DNA of 64,000 nt from JBPYCR01 sp051846935 (GTDB lineage: Bacteria > Bacillota > Bacilli > Bacillales > Amphibacillaceae): contig NZ_JBPYCS010000012.1 of assembly GCF_051846935.1 (NCBI RefSeq), positions 1 through 64,000 on the forward strand, in the 5' to 3' direction. Below are positions 35,115-43,357 of this stretch, in pieces. A program made the position numbers and the translations under genes. The stretch's first letter is position 1, and each line of letters starts with the position of its first letter. Below the pieces are notes generated by a model. That model saw only the letters and a program-made list of their open reading frames with translations. It did not search any database and was not told the origin of the DNA.

Positions 35115-35738
35115 ATGCCTAAAGTAACATTGTTTAAACAAGATGGATCTCAAGCGGGAGATGTCGAATTAAATGATTCGGTATTTGGTATTGAACCAAA
35201 TACGCACGTGTTGAACGAAGCTGTAAAGATGCAACGTGCTTCACTTAGACAAGGAACACATGCCGTGAAGAATCGTTCTGCAGTTCGTGGAGGCGGTCGT
35301 AAGCCATGGCGTCAAAAAGGTACTGGTCGTGCACGTCAAGGTTCAATCCGTTCACCACAGTGGGTAGGCGGTGGAGTGGTTTTCGGACCAACACCACGTA
35401 GCTATAGTTACAGACTACCGAAAAAAGTGCGTCGTCTAGCACTAAAATCTGCTTTGTCTTCTAAAGTGAAAGAAGAAAGCATTGTTGTTTTGGAAAATCT
35501 TGTATTAGACGCTCCGAAAACAAAAGATGTCGTTCAAATGCTAGGAGCTCTTAATGTAGAGAGTAAAGCACTAATTGTAACGACAGAAAAGGACGAAAAC
35601 GTTATTCGTTCAGCAAATAACCTTCAATCAGTAAAGGTTCTAACTGTAAGTGATGTTAATGTATTAGATTTGCTTACGCATGACACACTGATCTTAACGA
35701 AGGATGCAGCCGAAAAAGCAGGGGAGGTGCTTGCATAA
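35115..35738 (+). CDS. rplD: 50S ribosomal protein L4
   Basis: 207 aa. The extended loop lining the exit tunnel (RGGGRKPWRQKGTGRARQGSIRSPQWVGGG) is intact, with no macrolide-resistance-type change apparent. AAGGGAGG precedes the ATG. Its stop overlaps the rplW start by one base (TAATG). Confidence 0.98.
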   Translation: MPKVTLFKQDGSQAGDVELNDSVFGIEPNTHVLNEAVKMQRASLRQGTHAVKNRSAVRGGGRKPWRQKGTGRARQGSIRSPQWVGGGVVFGPTPRSYSYRLPKKVRRLALKSALSSKVKEESIVVLENLVLDAPKTKDVVQMLGALNVESKALIVTTEKDENVIRSANNLQSVKVLTVSDVNVLDLLTHDTLILTKDAAEKAGEVLA

Positions 35739-36025
35739 TGAAAGACTTGCGTGATATTATTAAGCGCCCGGTAATTACAGAGCACTCTGCTGATCTAATG
35801 GCAGAAAAAAAGTACACCTTTGAAGTTGATACAAAAGCAAATAAAACAGAGATTAAAACTGCTGTTGAAACTGTTTTTGGTGTCAAAGTAGATAAAGTAA
35901 ACACAATGAATCTGAAAGGTAAATTCAAGCGAATGGGTCGTTATGGCGGCTTTCGTCCAAATCGCAAAAAAGCGATTGTTCAACTTTCAGAAGACAGTAA
36001 AGATCTGGAGTTCTTTGAAGGATAA
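35738..36025 (+). CDS. rplW: 50S ribosomal protein L23
   Basis: 95 aa. It sits at the tunnel exit and forms the docking site for SRP and trigger factor. Typical start MKDLRDIIKRPVITEHSADLM. Translation is probably coupled to rplD through the TAATG overlap; GGGGAGG lies in the end of rplD. Confidence 0.97.
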   Translation: MKDLRDIIKRPVITEHSADLMAEKKYTFEVDTKANKTEIKTAVETVFGVKVDKVNTMNLKGKFKRMGRYGGFRPNRKKAIVQLSEDSKDLEFFEG

Positions 36026-36054
36026 ACAAATCCGAAGCGAAGGAGGGAAAAAAC

Positions 36055-36885
36055 ATGGCGATTAAAAAGTATAAACCAACATCAAATGGTAGACGTAACA
36101 TGTCAGGATTGGACTTCTCATCCATTACGACAGACAAACCAGAAAAGTCATTACTAAGCCCATTGCATAAGCGCGGCGGACGTAATGCACAAGGGAGATT
36201 GACGGTTCGTCATCAAGGTGGTGGCCACAAACGTCAATATCGTATCATTGATTTCAAACGAAATAAAGATGGAATACCAGGACGCGTTGCTACGATCGAA
36301 TACGATCCAAACCGTTCAGCGAACATTGCACTAATCCATTATGCCGATGGCGAAAAGCGTTACATTATTGCTCCAAAAGGCATTGAAGTAGGTCAAGTAG
36401 TTGAGTCTGGTGAAAATGCAGACATTAAAGTGGGAAATGCGTTGCCACTTGGAAGCATTCCAGTCGGAACAGTAATCCACAACGTTGAGTTGAAGCCAGG
36501 ACGCGGCGGACAGCTTGCACGTTCAGCAGGTGCAGAAGCACAAATTCTTGGACGTGAAGGCAAATATAGTCTTGTACGCTTGGCATCAGGAGAGGTTCGC
36601 TTAATTTTGACAGCTTGTCGTGCGACAGTTGGACAAGTCGGAAACATCGAACATGAGCTTACAGTTGTAGGTAAAGCTGGACGTTCACGCTGGTTAGGTA
36701 AGCGCCCAACAGTTCGTGGTTCTGCGATGAACCCAGTTGATCACCCACACGGTGGTGGGGAAGGACGTACGCCGATTGGCCGTAAGTCACCTGTATCACC
36801 TTGGGGTCAGAAGACACTTGGCTACAAAACTCGTACACGTAATAAGCCATCAGATAAGTATATCGTTCGTAAACGTAAAAAATAA
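36055..36885 (+). CDS. rplB: 50S ribosomal protein L2
   Basis: 276 aa. The oligonucleotide-binding and SH3-like domains are followed by the conserved GSAMNPVDHPHGGGEGRTPIGRKSPVSPWG, whose His is essential near the peptidyl-transferase centre. GGAGGG precedes the ATG. A 141-nt gap with hairpins separates it from rpsS. Confidence 0.98.
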   Translation: MAIKKYKPTSNGRRNMSGLDFSSITTDKPEKSLLSPLHKRGGRNAQGRLTVRHQGGGHKRQYRIIDFKRNKDGIPGRVATIEYDPNRSANIALIHYADGEKRYIIAPKGIEVGQVVESGENADIKVGNALPLGSIPVGTVIHNVELKPGRGGQLARSAGAEAQILGREGKYSLVRLASGEVRLILTACRATVGQVGNIEHELTVVGKAGRSRWLGKRPTVRGSAMNPVDHPHGGGEGRTPIGRKSPVSPWGQKTLGYKTRTRNKPSDKYIVRKRKK

Positions 36886-36887
36886 TT

Positions 36888-37000
36888 AGATATGAATCAC
36901 AATAGAATCATATCTTGTCTCTTATTCTCTAAGGTTAGCAGTTAAGGAAGTTCGTACTTTCTTGCTGCATCTGTACAACGAAGGCTTTGAGATAAGCCAA
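36888..37000 (+). other. structured rplB-rpsS spacer
   Basis: Contains AGATATGA...TCATATCT (36890-36916), then a hairpin in which GCAG and AAGGAAGT pair with ACTTTCTT and CTGC (about 36938-36970). A small GGCTT...AAGCC hairpin follows. The second unit closely matches one between secY and adk. No T-run follows, so transcription should continue. Confidence 0.55.
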
Positions 37001-37026
37001 GTTTACAAACGAAAGGAGGTTTATTC

Positions 37027-37305
37027 ATGGGACGTAGCTTAAAAAAAGGGCCTTTCGCAGATGACCATCTGTTAAAAAAGGTTGCAAGCCAAAGTGAAAG
37101 TGAAAAGAAAAGAGTCATTAAAACATGGTCTCGACGTTCAACAATTTTCCCTGACTTTGTAGGTCTCACCATTGCAGTTTATGACGGTCGTAAACATGTG
37201 CCGGTATACATTACAGAAGATATGGTAGGACACAAGCTAGGTGAATTTGCTCCAACACGCTCGTTTAGAGGTCATGCCGGTGATGATAGGAAAACAAAAC
37301 GCTAA
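37027..37305 (+). CDS. rpsS: 30S ribosomal protein S19
   Basis: 92 aa. Conserved RSLKKGPFADDHLLKKV start and LGEFAPTRSFRGHAGDDRKTKR end. It is in the 30S head near the tRNA-binding region. GAAAGGAGG precedes the ATG. Confidence 0.98.
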   Translation: MGRSLKKGPFADDHLLKKVASQSESEKKRVIKTWSRRSTIFPDFVGLTIAVYDGRKHVPVYITEDMVGHKLGEFAPTRSFRGHAGDDRKTKR

Positions 37306-37323
37306 TGAGAGGAGGCACTCTAC

Positions 37324-37665
37324 ATGCAAGCAAAAGCGATTGCGAAATCCGTTCGTATAGCTCCTCGTAAAGTACGGTTGGTTATCGATTTAATTCGAGG
37401 TAAAGACGTAGCTGAAGCAACAGCTATACTACGTCACACACAGCGCGGTGCTTCTCCAGTTGTAGAAAAGGTTTTGATGTCTGCTGTAGCAAACGCAGAA
37501 CATAACTACGAAATGGATCCAGAGAATTTAGTTGTCTCTGAAGCATTTGTCAATGAGGGAGCTACTTTAAAACGTTTCCGTCCACGTGCACAAGGACGTG
37601 CAAGCAAAATTAATAAACGCACAAGCCATATTACAGTGGTTTTAACAGAAAAGAAGGAGGGGTAG
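37324..37665 (+). CDS. rplV: 50S ribosomal protein L22
   Basis: 113 aa. The tunnel-lining hairpin region (EGATLKRFRPRAQGRASKINKRTSHITVV) is intact. It touches all 23S rRNA domains. GAGAGGAGG precedes the ATG; 19 nt after rpsS. Confidence 0.98.
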   Translation: MQAKAIAKSVRIAPRKVRLVIDLIRGKDVAEATAILRHTQRGASPVVEKVLMSAVANAEHNYEMDPENLVVSEAFVNEGATLKRFRPRAQGRASKINKRTSHITVVLTEKKEG

Positions 37666-37668
37666 TCC

Positions 37669-38310
37669 GTGGGTCAGAAGATAAATCCAATTGGTCTTCG
37701 TGTCGGTATCATTAAAGACTGGGAATCAAAGTGGTATGCAGACAAGGAATACGCTGATTTATTGCACGAAGATATCAAAATTAGGGAATATCTTGAAAAT
37801 CGCCTAAAGACAGCTGCAGTTTCCTCAATTGAAATCGAACGTGCAGCAAACCGAGTGAATATTACCATCCATACAGGAAAGCCGGGTATGGTCATCGGTA
37901 AAGGTGGTTCAGAAGTAGAGAAGTTACGTAAAGCTTTAAACAATTTAACTGGCAAACGAGTTCATATTAACATTGTTGAGATTAAGAAAGTTGATTTGGA
38001 TGCTAAGCTAGTAGCAGAAAACATTGCTCATCAGTTGGAAAGTCGTATTTCTTTCCGTCGTGCACAAAAACAAGCGATTCAGCGTACGATGCGCGCAGGA
38101 GCAAAAGGAATTAAAACACAAGTATCTGGACGTCTAGGCGGAGCAGATATAGCAAGAGCAGAACATTACAGTGAAGGAACTGTACCACTACACACACTTC
38201 GTGCCGATATTGATTACGGTAACGTAGAAGCAGACACTACTTATGGTAAGTTAGGTGTTAAAGTGTGGATTTACCGTGGTGAAGTCCTTCCGGAAAAGCC
38301 AAAAAAATAA
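37669..38310 (+). CDS. rpsC: 30S ribosomal protein S3
   Basis: 213 aa. An N-terminal KH type II domain (IHTGKPGMVIGKGGSEVEKLR, with the GxxG motif) is followed by the C-terminal domain (GRLGGADIARAEHYSEGTVPLHTLRADIDYG). It contributes to the mRNA entry channel and helicase activity. GTG start with AAGGAGGGG upstream, 3 nt after rplV. Confidence 0.98.
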   Translation: MGQKINPIGLRVGIIKDWESKWYADKEYADLLHEDIKIREYLENRLKTAAVSSIEIERAANRVNITIHTGKPGMVIGKGGSEVEKLRKALNNLTGKRVHINIVEIKKVDLDAKLVAENIAHQLESRISFRRAQKQAIQRTMRAGAKGIKTQVSGRLGGADIARAEHYSEGTVPLHTLRADIDYGNVEADTTYGKLGVKVWIYRGEVLPEKPKK

Positions 38311-38328
38311 GGAAGGGGGTAGTGCATT

Positions 38329-38763
38329 ATGTTAATGCCTAAACGTGTAAAATATCGTAGACAACATCGTGGCCGCATGAGAGGTCAAGCAAAAGGCGGA
38401 ACAACTGTGAGCTTCGGAGATTTCGGTTTGCAAGCAACAGAAGCATCATGGATAACAAGTCGTCAAATTGAAGCTGCACGTATTGCCATGACTCGTTACA
38501 TGAAGCGTGGCGGTAAAGTTTGGATAAAAATATTCCCTGATAAGCCATACACTGCAAAACCCCTTGAGGTTCGAATGGGGTCCGGTAAAGGGGCACTCGA
38601 AGGATGGGTAGCAGTAGTGAAGCCTGGGAAAGTATTATTTGAGGTTGCAGGTGTACCAGAAGAAGTAGCGCGCGAAGCATTACGTCTTGCTTCCCATAAG
38701 CTACCGATCAAAACTAAGTTTGTTAAACGTGAAGAAATTGGTGGTGAAATCAATGAAGGCTAA
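38329..38763 (+). CDS. rplP: 50S ribosomal protein L16
   Basis: 144 aa. Contains RVKYRRQHRGRMRGQAKGG and GSGKGALEGWVAVVKPGKVLFEV, near the A-site tRNA elbow. ATG 38329 is kept (AAGGGGG at 9 nt) over an ATG six bases later. The rpmC start lies inside its end. Confidence 0.98.
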   Translation: MLMPKRVKYRRQHRGRMRGQAKGGTTVSFGDFGLQATEASWITSRQIEAARIAMTRYMKRGGKVWIKIFPDKPYTAKPLEVRMGSGKGALEGWVAVVKPGKVLFEVAGVPEEVAREALRLASHKLPIKTKFVKREEIGGEINEG

Positions 38764-38953
38764 TGAAATCAGAGAACTAACCACTGCCGAAATTGAACAA
38801 AACGTTAAGTCACTAAAAGAAGAATTATTTAACTTACGCTTCCAACTAGCAACAGGACAATTGGAGAATACGGCAAGAATTAGCCAAGTAAGAAAATCAA
38901 TTGCTCGTTTAAAAACAGTTGCACGTCAGCGTGAACTAAGCGTAAACAAGTAA
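38753..38953 (+). CDS. rpmC: 50S ribosomal protein L29
   Basis: 66 aa, two long helices (EIRELTTAEIEQNVKSLKEELFNLRFQLATGQLEN). It sits beside L23 at the tunnel exit. ATG 38753 is chosen from family length and homology; it overlaps rplP by 11 nt, and the longer frame beginning at 38687 is rejected. Confidence 0.96.
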   Translation: MKANEIRELTTAEIEQNVKSLKEELFNLRFQLATGQLENTARISQVRKSIARLKTVARQRELSVNK

Positions 38954-38977
38954 AATTGAGGGGAGGTTAGCTCCAAC

Positions 38978-39241
38978 ATGAGTGATCGAAATAACCGTAA
39001 AGTATATACCGGTCGTGTTGTTTCCGACAAAATGGATAAGACAATTTCCGTAATGGTTGAAACGTATAAATTTCATAAATTGTACGGAAAGCGTGTTAAG
39101 TATTCTAAGAAGTTTAAAACACATGATGAAAATAATCAGGCTAAAATTGGCGACGTTGTTCGTATTATGGAAACGCGCCCGCTTTCAGCAACTAAGCGTT
39201 TTCGCTTAATTGAAATCGTTGAAGAAGCCGTAATTATATAA
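38978..39241 (+). CDS. rpsQ: 30S ribosomal protein S17
   Basis: 87 aa, OB-fold primary 16S-binding protein. Conserved GRVVSDKMDKTISVMVE and HDENNQAKIGDVVRIMETRPLSATKRF. GGGGAGG precedes the ATG. Confidence 0.98.
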   Translation: MSDRNNRKVYTGRVVSDKMDKTISVMVETYKFHKLYGKRVKYSKKFKTHDENNQAKIGDVVRIMETRPLSATKRFRLIEIVEEAVII

Positions 39242-39281
39242 TAGTCCGTGTTATTGTGTATCCGAAGGGAGGTTACAGCGA

Positions 39282-39650
39282 ATGATTCAGCAGGAATCTC
39301 GTTTAAAAATCGCAGATAACTCAGGAGCTCGTGAAGTATTGACCATAAAAGTCCTTGGTGGCTCTGGGCGTAAAACGGCCAATATTGGTGATGTTATTGT
39401 TTGTACGGTCAAACAAGCAACACCTGGAGGCGTTGTCAAGAAGGGTGAGGTTGTAAAAGCCGTTATCGTTCGTACAAAGACAGGTGCTCGCCGCAAGGAT
39501 GGTTCATATATTCGTTTTGATGAAAATGCAGCCGTAATTATCCGTGATGATAAAAGTCCAAGAGGAACGCGTATATTTGGACCAGTTGCTCGGGAATTGC
39601 GTGATGCAAAATTCATGAAAATCGTATCTCTAGCTCCAGAAGTACTGTAA
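39282..39650 (+). CDS. rplN: 50S ribosomal protein L14
   Basis: 122 aa, beginning MIQQESRLKIADNSGAREV with ARRKDGSYIRFDENAAVII inside. It forms intersubunit bridges and is the RsfS silencing-factor target in many bacteria. AAGGGAGG precedes the ATG. Confidence 0.98.
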   Translation: MIQQESRLKIADNSGAREVLTIKVLGGSGRKTANIGDVIVCTVKQATPGGVVKKGEVVKAVIVRTKTGARRKDGSYIRFDENAAVIIRDDKSPRGTRIFGPVARELRDAKFMKIVSLAPEVL

Positions 39651-39691
39651 GAGATAAGGTAATGATAAGCCCTATAGGAGGTGCGTAAAGT

Positions 39692-40003
39692 ATGCATGTG
39701 AAAAAAGGCGATAAAGTAAAAGTGCTATCCGGTAAGGATCGTGGCAAAGAAGGCACCGTTTTAGAAGCATATCCAAAGACAGAACGTGTTCTCGTAGAAG
39801 GAATTAATATGGTAAAAAAACATGCAAAGCCTTCTCAAGATAACCAACAAGGTGGAATTCTAAACCAAGAAGCACCTATTCATGTTTCTAATGTACTGCC
39901 GATTGATCCGAAAACAAAAGAGCCGACACGCGTTGGTTATGAAATACGTGATGGAAAGAAAGTCCGTATCGCTAAAAAATCCGGTGAAGCGTTAGATAAA
40001 TAG
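39692..40003 (+). CDS. rplX: 50S ribosomal protein L24
   Basis: 103 aa with an N-terminal KOW motif (KKGDKVKVLSGKDRGKEGTVL). It is an early 23S assembly initiator. AGGAGGTG precedes the ATG. Confidence 0.98.
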   Translation: MHVKKGDKVKVLSGKDRGKEGTVLEAYPKTERVLVEGINMVKKHAKPSQDNQQGGILNQEAPIHVSNVLPIDPKTKEPTRVGYEIRDGKKVRIAKKSGEALDK

Positions 40004-40029
40004 TTTCCAGGTGAAAGGAGGGCGACACA

Positions 40030-40569
40030 ATGAATGAACTAAAGGTCAAATATCAAGATGAAATTGTTTCTTCGATGATGGAGAAATTCAATTATAAATC
40101 GGTAATGGAAGTACCGAAAGTAGAAAAAATAATTGTTAACATGGGCGTTGGAGATGCAGTTCAAAACTCCAAAGTACTTGATAACGCAGTAGAAGAGCTT
40201 ACGTTAATTTCTGGACAAAAACCAGTCATTACACGTGCGAAGAAATCAATTGCTGGTTTCCGTCTGCGTGAAGGTATGCCGATTGGAACGAAAGTAACGT
40301 TACGTGGCGGCCGCATGTATGACTTTTTACAAAAACTAATCAAAGTATCCCTTCCACGTGTTCGGGATTTTCGTGGAGTATCAAAAAAATCTTTTGATGG
40401 TCGTGGAAACTACACGTTGGGAGTAAAAGAACAACTGATTTTCCCGGAAATCAATTACGATAAAGTAAGCAAAATTCGTGGAATGGACATTGTTATCGTA
40501 ACAACTGCCAACACGGATGAAGAAGCACGTGAATTGTTAGCACAACTAGGCATGCCTTTCCAAAAGTAA
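40030..40569 (+). CDS. rplE: 50S ribosomal protein L5
   Basis: 179 aa. It binds 5S rRNA and contacts P-site tRNA. Conserved GQKPVITRAKKSIAGFRLREGMPIG and LPRVRDFRGVSKKSFDGRGNY. AAAGGAGGG precedes the ATG. Confidence 0.98.
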   Translation: MNELKVKYQDEIVSSMMEKFNYKSVMEVPKVEKIIVNMGVGDAVQNSKVLDNAVEELTLISGQKPVITRAKKSIAGFRLREGMPIGTKVTLRGGRMYDFLQKLIKVSLPRVRDFRGVSKKSFDGRGNYTLGVKEQLIFPEINYDKVSKIRGMDIVIVTTANTDEEARELLAQLGMPFQK

Positions 40570-40596
40570 GCTTAGAGCTATAAAGGAGGGAAATTT

Positions 40597-40782
40597 GTGG
40601 CTAAAAAATCAATGGTTGCGAAACAAAAGCGCCCACAAAAGTTTAAAGTACGTGAGTATACACGCTGTGAGCGATGTGGACGTCCACATTCCGTAATTCG
40701 TAAATTTAAACTATGCCGTATTTGTTTCCGTGAACTTGCCCATAAAGGTCAAATTCCTGGTGTCAAAAAAGCAAGCTGGTAA
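40597..40782 (+). CDS. rpsN: 30S ribosomal protein S14, zinc-binding type Z
   Basis: 61 aa, the short C+ form with CERC...CRIC zinc ligands. GTG start with AAAGGAGGG upstream. The zinc-free paralogue, if any, is not in this window. Confidence 0.97.
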   Translation: MAKKSMVAKQKRPQKFKVREYTRCERCGRPHSVIRKFKLCRICFRELAHKGQIPGVKKASW

Positions 40783-40810
40783 TCCCCATTCGGGAAGGAG
40801 GTAATGAATA

Positions 40811-41209
40811 ATGGTAATGACAGACCCTATCGCAGATATGTTGACACGCATTCGAAATGCTAATGTAGTACGACATGAGAAGCTGGAACTCCCAGCATCC
40901 AAAATTAAAAAAGAAATTGCCGATATTCTAAAACGTGAGGGCTATGTCCGTGATTATGAATTCATCGAAGATAGCAAGCAAGGAGTTCTGCGTATTTTCC
41001 TTAAGTACGGTCCGAACGACGAAAGAGTAATTACTGGCTTAAAACGTATTAGCAAACCTGGTCTTCGTGTCTATGCGAAAGCAGATGAAGTACCACGCGT
41101 TCTAAATGGTTTAGGAACAGCAATTGTTTCTACGTCAAAAGGGGTACTATCGGATAAGGAAGCAAGATCTCAAGCTGTAGGTGGAGAAATTTTAGCATAC
41201 ATTTGGTAA
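40811..41209 (+). CDS. rpsH: 30S ribosomal protein S8
   Basis: 132 aa. MTDPIADMLTRIRNANVVRHEKLELPASK start and STSKGVLSDKEARSQAVGGEILAYIW end. A central 16S-binding protein; in E. coli it represses the spc operon. AAGGAGG precedes the ATG. Confidence 0.98.
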   Translation: MVMTDPIADMLTRIRNANVVRHEKLELPASKIKKEIADILKREGYVRDYEFIEDSKQGVLRIFLKYGPNDERVITGLKRISKPGLRVYAKADEVPRVLNGLGTAIVSTSKGVLSDKEARSQAVGGEILAYIW

Positions 41210-41237
41210 TTAACTTTTTTGATAGGAGGTGCATGAA

Positions 41238-41774
41238 ATGTCTCGTACAGGACTAAAGCCAATTGAAATCCCTGAGGGCGTTGAAGTTAAATTAAACGAC
41301 AATACCGTTTCGGTGAAAGGCCCAAAAGGTGAATTAACAAGAACGCTTAATGCCGATATGATCATTAAAGTGGAGGATAACGTTGTTGTTGTATCCCGTC
41401 CAAATGATCAGAAAAAATATCGTCAATTACACGGTACAACACGCAGTCTAATTCAAAACATGGTGACTGGTGTTCATACCGGATTTCAAAAAGAATTGGA
41501 AATTATCGGAGTCGGTTATCGTGCACAAAAACAAGGCAATAAGCTTATTGTTGGTGCCGGTTACTCCCATCCAGTAGAAGTGGAACAGCAAGATGGAATT
41601 GAAATAGATGTTCCGAAAAACACAGAAATAATAATTAAAGGAATCGACAAAGAACTCGTAGGAGCAGTTGCAGCCAACATTCGTTCGATTCGAACTCCTG
41701 AACCTTATAAAGGAAAAGGAATTCGCTATAAAGGTGAGCACGTACGTCGTAAAGAAGGTAAAACTGCTAAGTAG
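41238..41774 (+). CDS. rplF: 50S ribosomal protein L6
   Basis: 178 aa, two tandem L6 folds, with YKGKGIRYKGEHVRRKEGKTAK at the end. ATG 41238 is chosen because AGGAGGT ends 7 nt upstream; an in-frame GTG at 41229 lies within that site. Confidence 0.97.
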   Translation: MSRTGLKPIEIPEGVEVKLNDNTVSVKGPKGELTRTLNADMIIKVEDNVVVVSRPNDQKKYRQLHGTTRSLIQNMVTGVHTGFQKELEIIGVGYRAQKQGNKLIVGAGYSHPVEVEQQDGIEIDVPKNTEIIIKGIDKELVGAVAANIRSIRTPEPYKGKGIRYKGEHVRRKEGKTAK

Positions 41775-41799
41775 TAAGCAGAAAGGAGTGTCTGGTTAG

Positions 41800-42162
41800 A
41801 TGATCACAAAACCTGATAGAAATTTTGTACGCAAAAGAATTCATGCACGTGTACGTAAAAAGATTTCTGGAACAGCAGAACGTCCTCGGTTAAATGTATA
41901 CCGTTCAAATAAAAATATGTATGCACAGCTTATTGATGACGAAAAAGGCATCACGCTCGTAAGTGCATCAACAATTGATAAAGATTTAACACTTGATTCT
42001 ACAAGCAGTGTTGAAGCTGCAGAAAAAGTAGGACAATTAATTGCAAAACGTGCCCAGGATAAAGGTTACAAGTCAGTTGTATTTGATCGTGGGGGCTACC
42101 TTTATCATGGACGTGTGAAAGCATTGGCAGATGGAGCTCGTGCTGGAGGACTTGAATTTTAA
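41800..42162 (+). CDS. rplR: 50S ribosomal protein L18
   Basis: 120 aa, a 5S rRNA-binding protein of the central protuberance. Conserved RPRLNVYRSNKNMYAQLIDD and FDRGGYLYHGRVKALADGARAGGLEF. AAAGGAG precedes the ATG. Confidence 0.98.
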   Translation: MITKPDRNFVRKRIHARVRKKISGTAERPRLNVYRSNKNMYAQLIDDEKGITLVSASTIDKDLTLDSTSSVEAAEKVGQLIAKRAQDKGYKSVVFDRGGYLYHGRVKALADGARAGGLEF

Positions 42163-42185
42163 TTGATAAGGGAGGGAACGCTTAA

Positions 42186-42689
42186 ATGAATTATAACATT
42201 GACCCAAACAAGCTAGATTTAGAAGAGCGTGTTGTAACCATCAACCGCGTAGCTAAAGTTGTTAAAGGTGGACGTCGTTTTCGCTTTGCAGCAATTGTCG
42301 TTGTCGGTGATAAAAATGGTCATGTAGGCTTTGGTACAGGTAAAGCGTTAGAAGTACCTGAAGCGATCAAAAAAGCAATTGATAATGCGAAGAAAAACTT
42401 AATTGAAGTACCAATTGTAGGAACAACTATTCCACATCAAATCAATGGCCGTTATGGTTCAGGTAACGTATTAATGAAGCCGGCAGCAGAAGGTACAGGA
42501 GTTATTTCCGGTGGCCCGGTACGTGCGGTATTAGAGCTTGCTGGTGTTGGAGATATTTTAACGAAATCACTAGGTTCAAACAACCCGATAAACATGATTC
42601 ACGCTACGTTGAACGGTTTAACGAACTTAAAACGTGCAGAAGATGTAGCAAAACTACGCGGGAAGTCTGTAGAAGAACTGTTAGGATAA
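42186..42689 (+). CDS. rpsE: 30S ribosomal protein S5
   Basis: 167 aa. Double-stranded RNA-binding-like N-terminal domain (LEERVVTINRVAKVVKGGRRFRFAAIVVVGD) and a C-terminal domain (LKRAEDVAKLRGKSVEELLG). The spectinomycin-sensitivity loop (VKGGRRF) is wild type. AAGGGAGGG precedes the ATG. Confidence 0.98.
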   Translation: MNYNIDPNKLDLEERVVTINRVAKVVKGGRRFRFAAIVVVGDKNGHVGFGTGKALEVPEAIKKAIDNAKKNLIEVPIVGTTIPHQINGRYGSGNVLMKPAAEGTGVISGGPVRAVLELAGVGDILTKSLGSNNPINMIHATLNGLTNLKRAEDVAKLRGKSVEELLG

Positions 42690-42702
42690 GGAGGGAAAGG
42701 CT

Positions 42703-42885
42703 ATGTCTAAAAAATTAGAAATCACCCTCACGCGCAGTGTTATTGGTAGAACACAAAAACAAGTGAAGACCGTTCAAGCATTAGGTTTGAAGAGAATCAA
42801 CGATTCCGTAGTGCAGCAAGACAATTCCGCTGTACGTGGTATGATTAATACGGTATCGCATCTTGTATCGGTTAAAGAAATATAA
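42703..42885 (+). CDS. rpmD: 50S ribosomal protein L30
   Basis: 60 aa, short bacterial L30: LEITLTRSVIGRTQKQVKTVQALGLKRINDSVV. AAGGAGGG precedes the ATG, 13 nt after rpsE. Confidence 0.97.
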   Translation: MSKKLEITLTRSVIGRTQKQVKTVQALGLKRINDSVVQQDNSAVRGMINTVSHLVSVKEI

Positions 42886-42916
42886 GTATTACCAATCCTA
42901 AAAAGGAGGTGCTCGC

Positions 42917-43357
42917 ATGAAACTTCATGAATTGCAATCAATAGCAGGAGCTCATAAGTCTCGTAAGCGTGTCGGTCGTGGTACTTCATCTGGTCATGGT
43001 AAAACGTCTGGAAAAGGACATAAAGGCCAAAATGCCCGTTCTGGCGGCGGTGTGCGTCCAGGCTTCGAAGGCGGACAAATGCCATTATTCCAACGCTTGC
43101 CAAAGCGTGGCTTTACGAACATTCATCGTAAAGAGTTTGCTATTGTAAACTTGGATGCATTAAACCGATTTGAAGACGGCACGGAAATAACACCAGAGCT
43201 ATTACTTGAAGAAGGTGTCGTAAGTAAAATGAAGACGGGTGTAAAAATACTCGCAAAAGGCACTGTTGAGAAAAAGCTAACAGTAAAGGCTCACAAGTTT
43301 TCAGCTGCTGCAAAAGAAGCAATTGAAGCAGCTGGCGGTAAAACAGAGGTGATTTAA
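42917..43357 (+). CDS. rplO: 50S ribosomal protein L15
   Basis: 146 aa. Glycine/lysine-rich N-terminal extension (RKRVGRGTSSGHGKTSGKGHKGQNARSGGGVRPGFEGGQMP) threads into 23S rRNA. AAAAGGAGG precedes the ATG. Its stop overlaps the secY start by one base (TAATG). Confidence 0.98.
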   Translation: MKLHELQSIAGAHKSRKRVGRGTSSGHGKTSGKGHKGQNARSGGGVRPGFEGGQMPLFQRLPKRGFTNIHRKEFAIVNLDALNRFEDGTEITPELLLEEGVVSKMKTGVKILAKGTVEKKLTVKAHKFSAAAKEAIEAAGGKTEVI

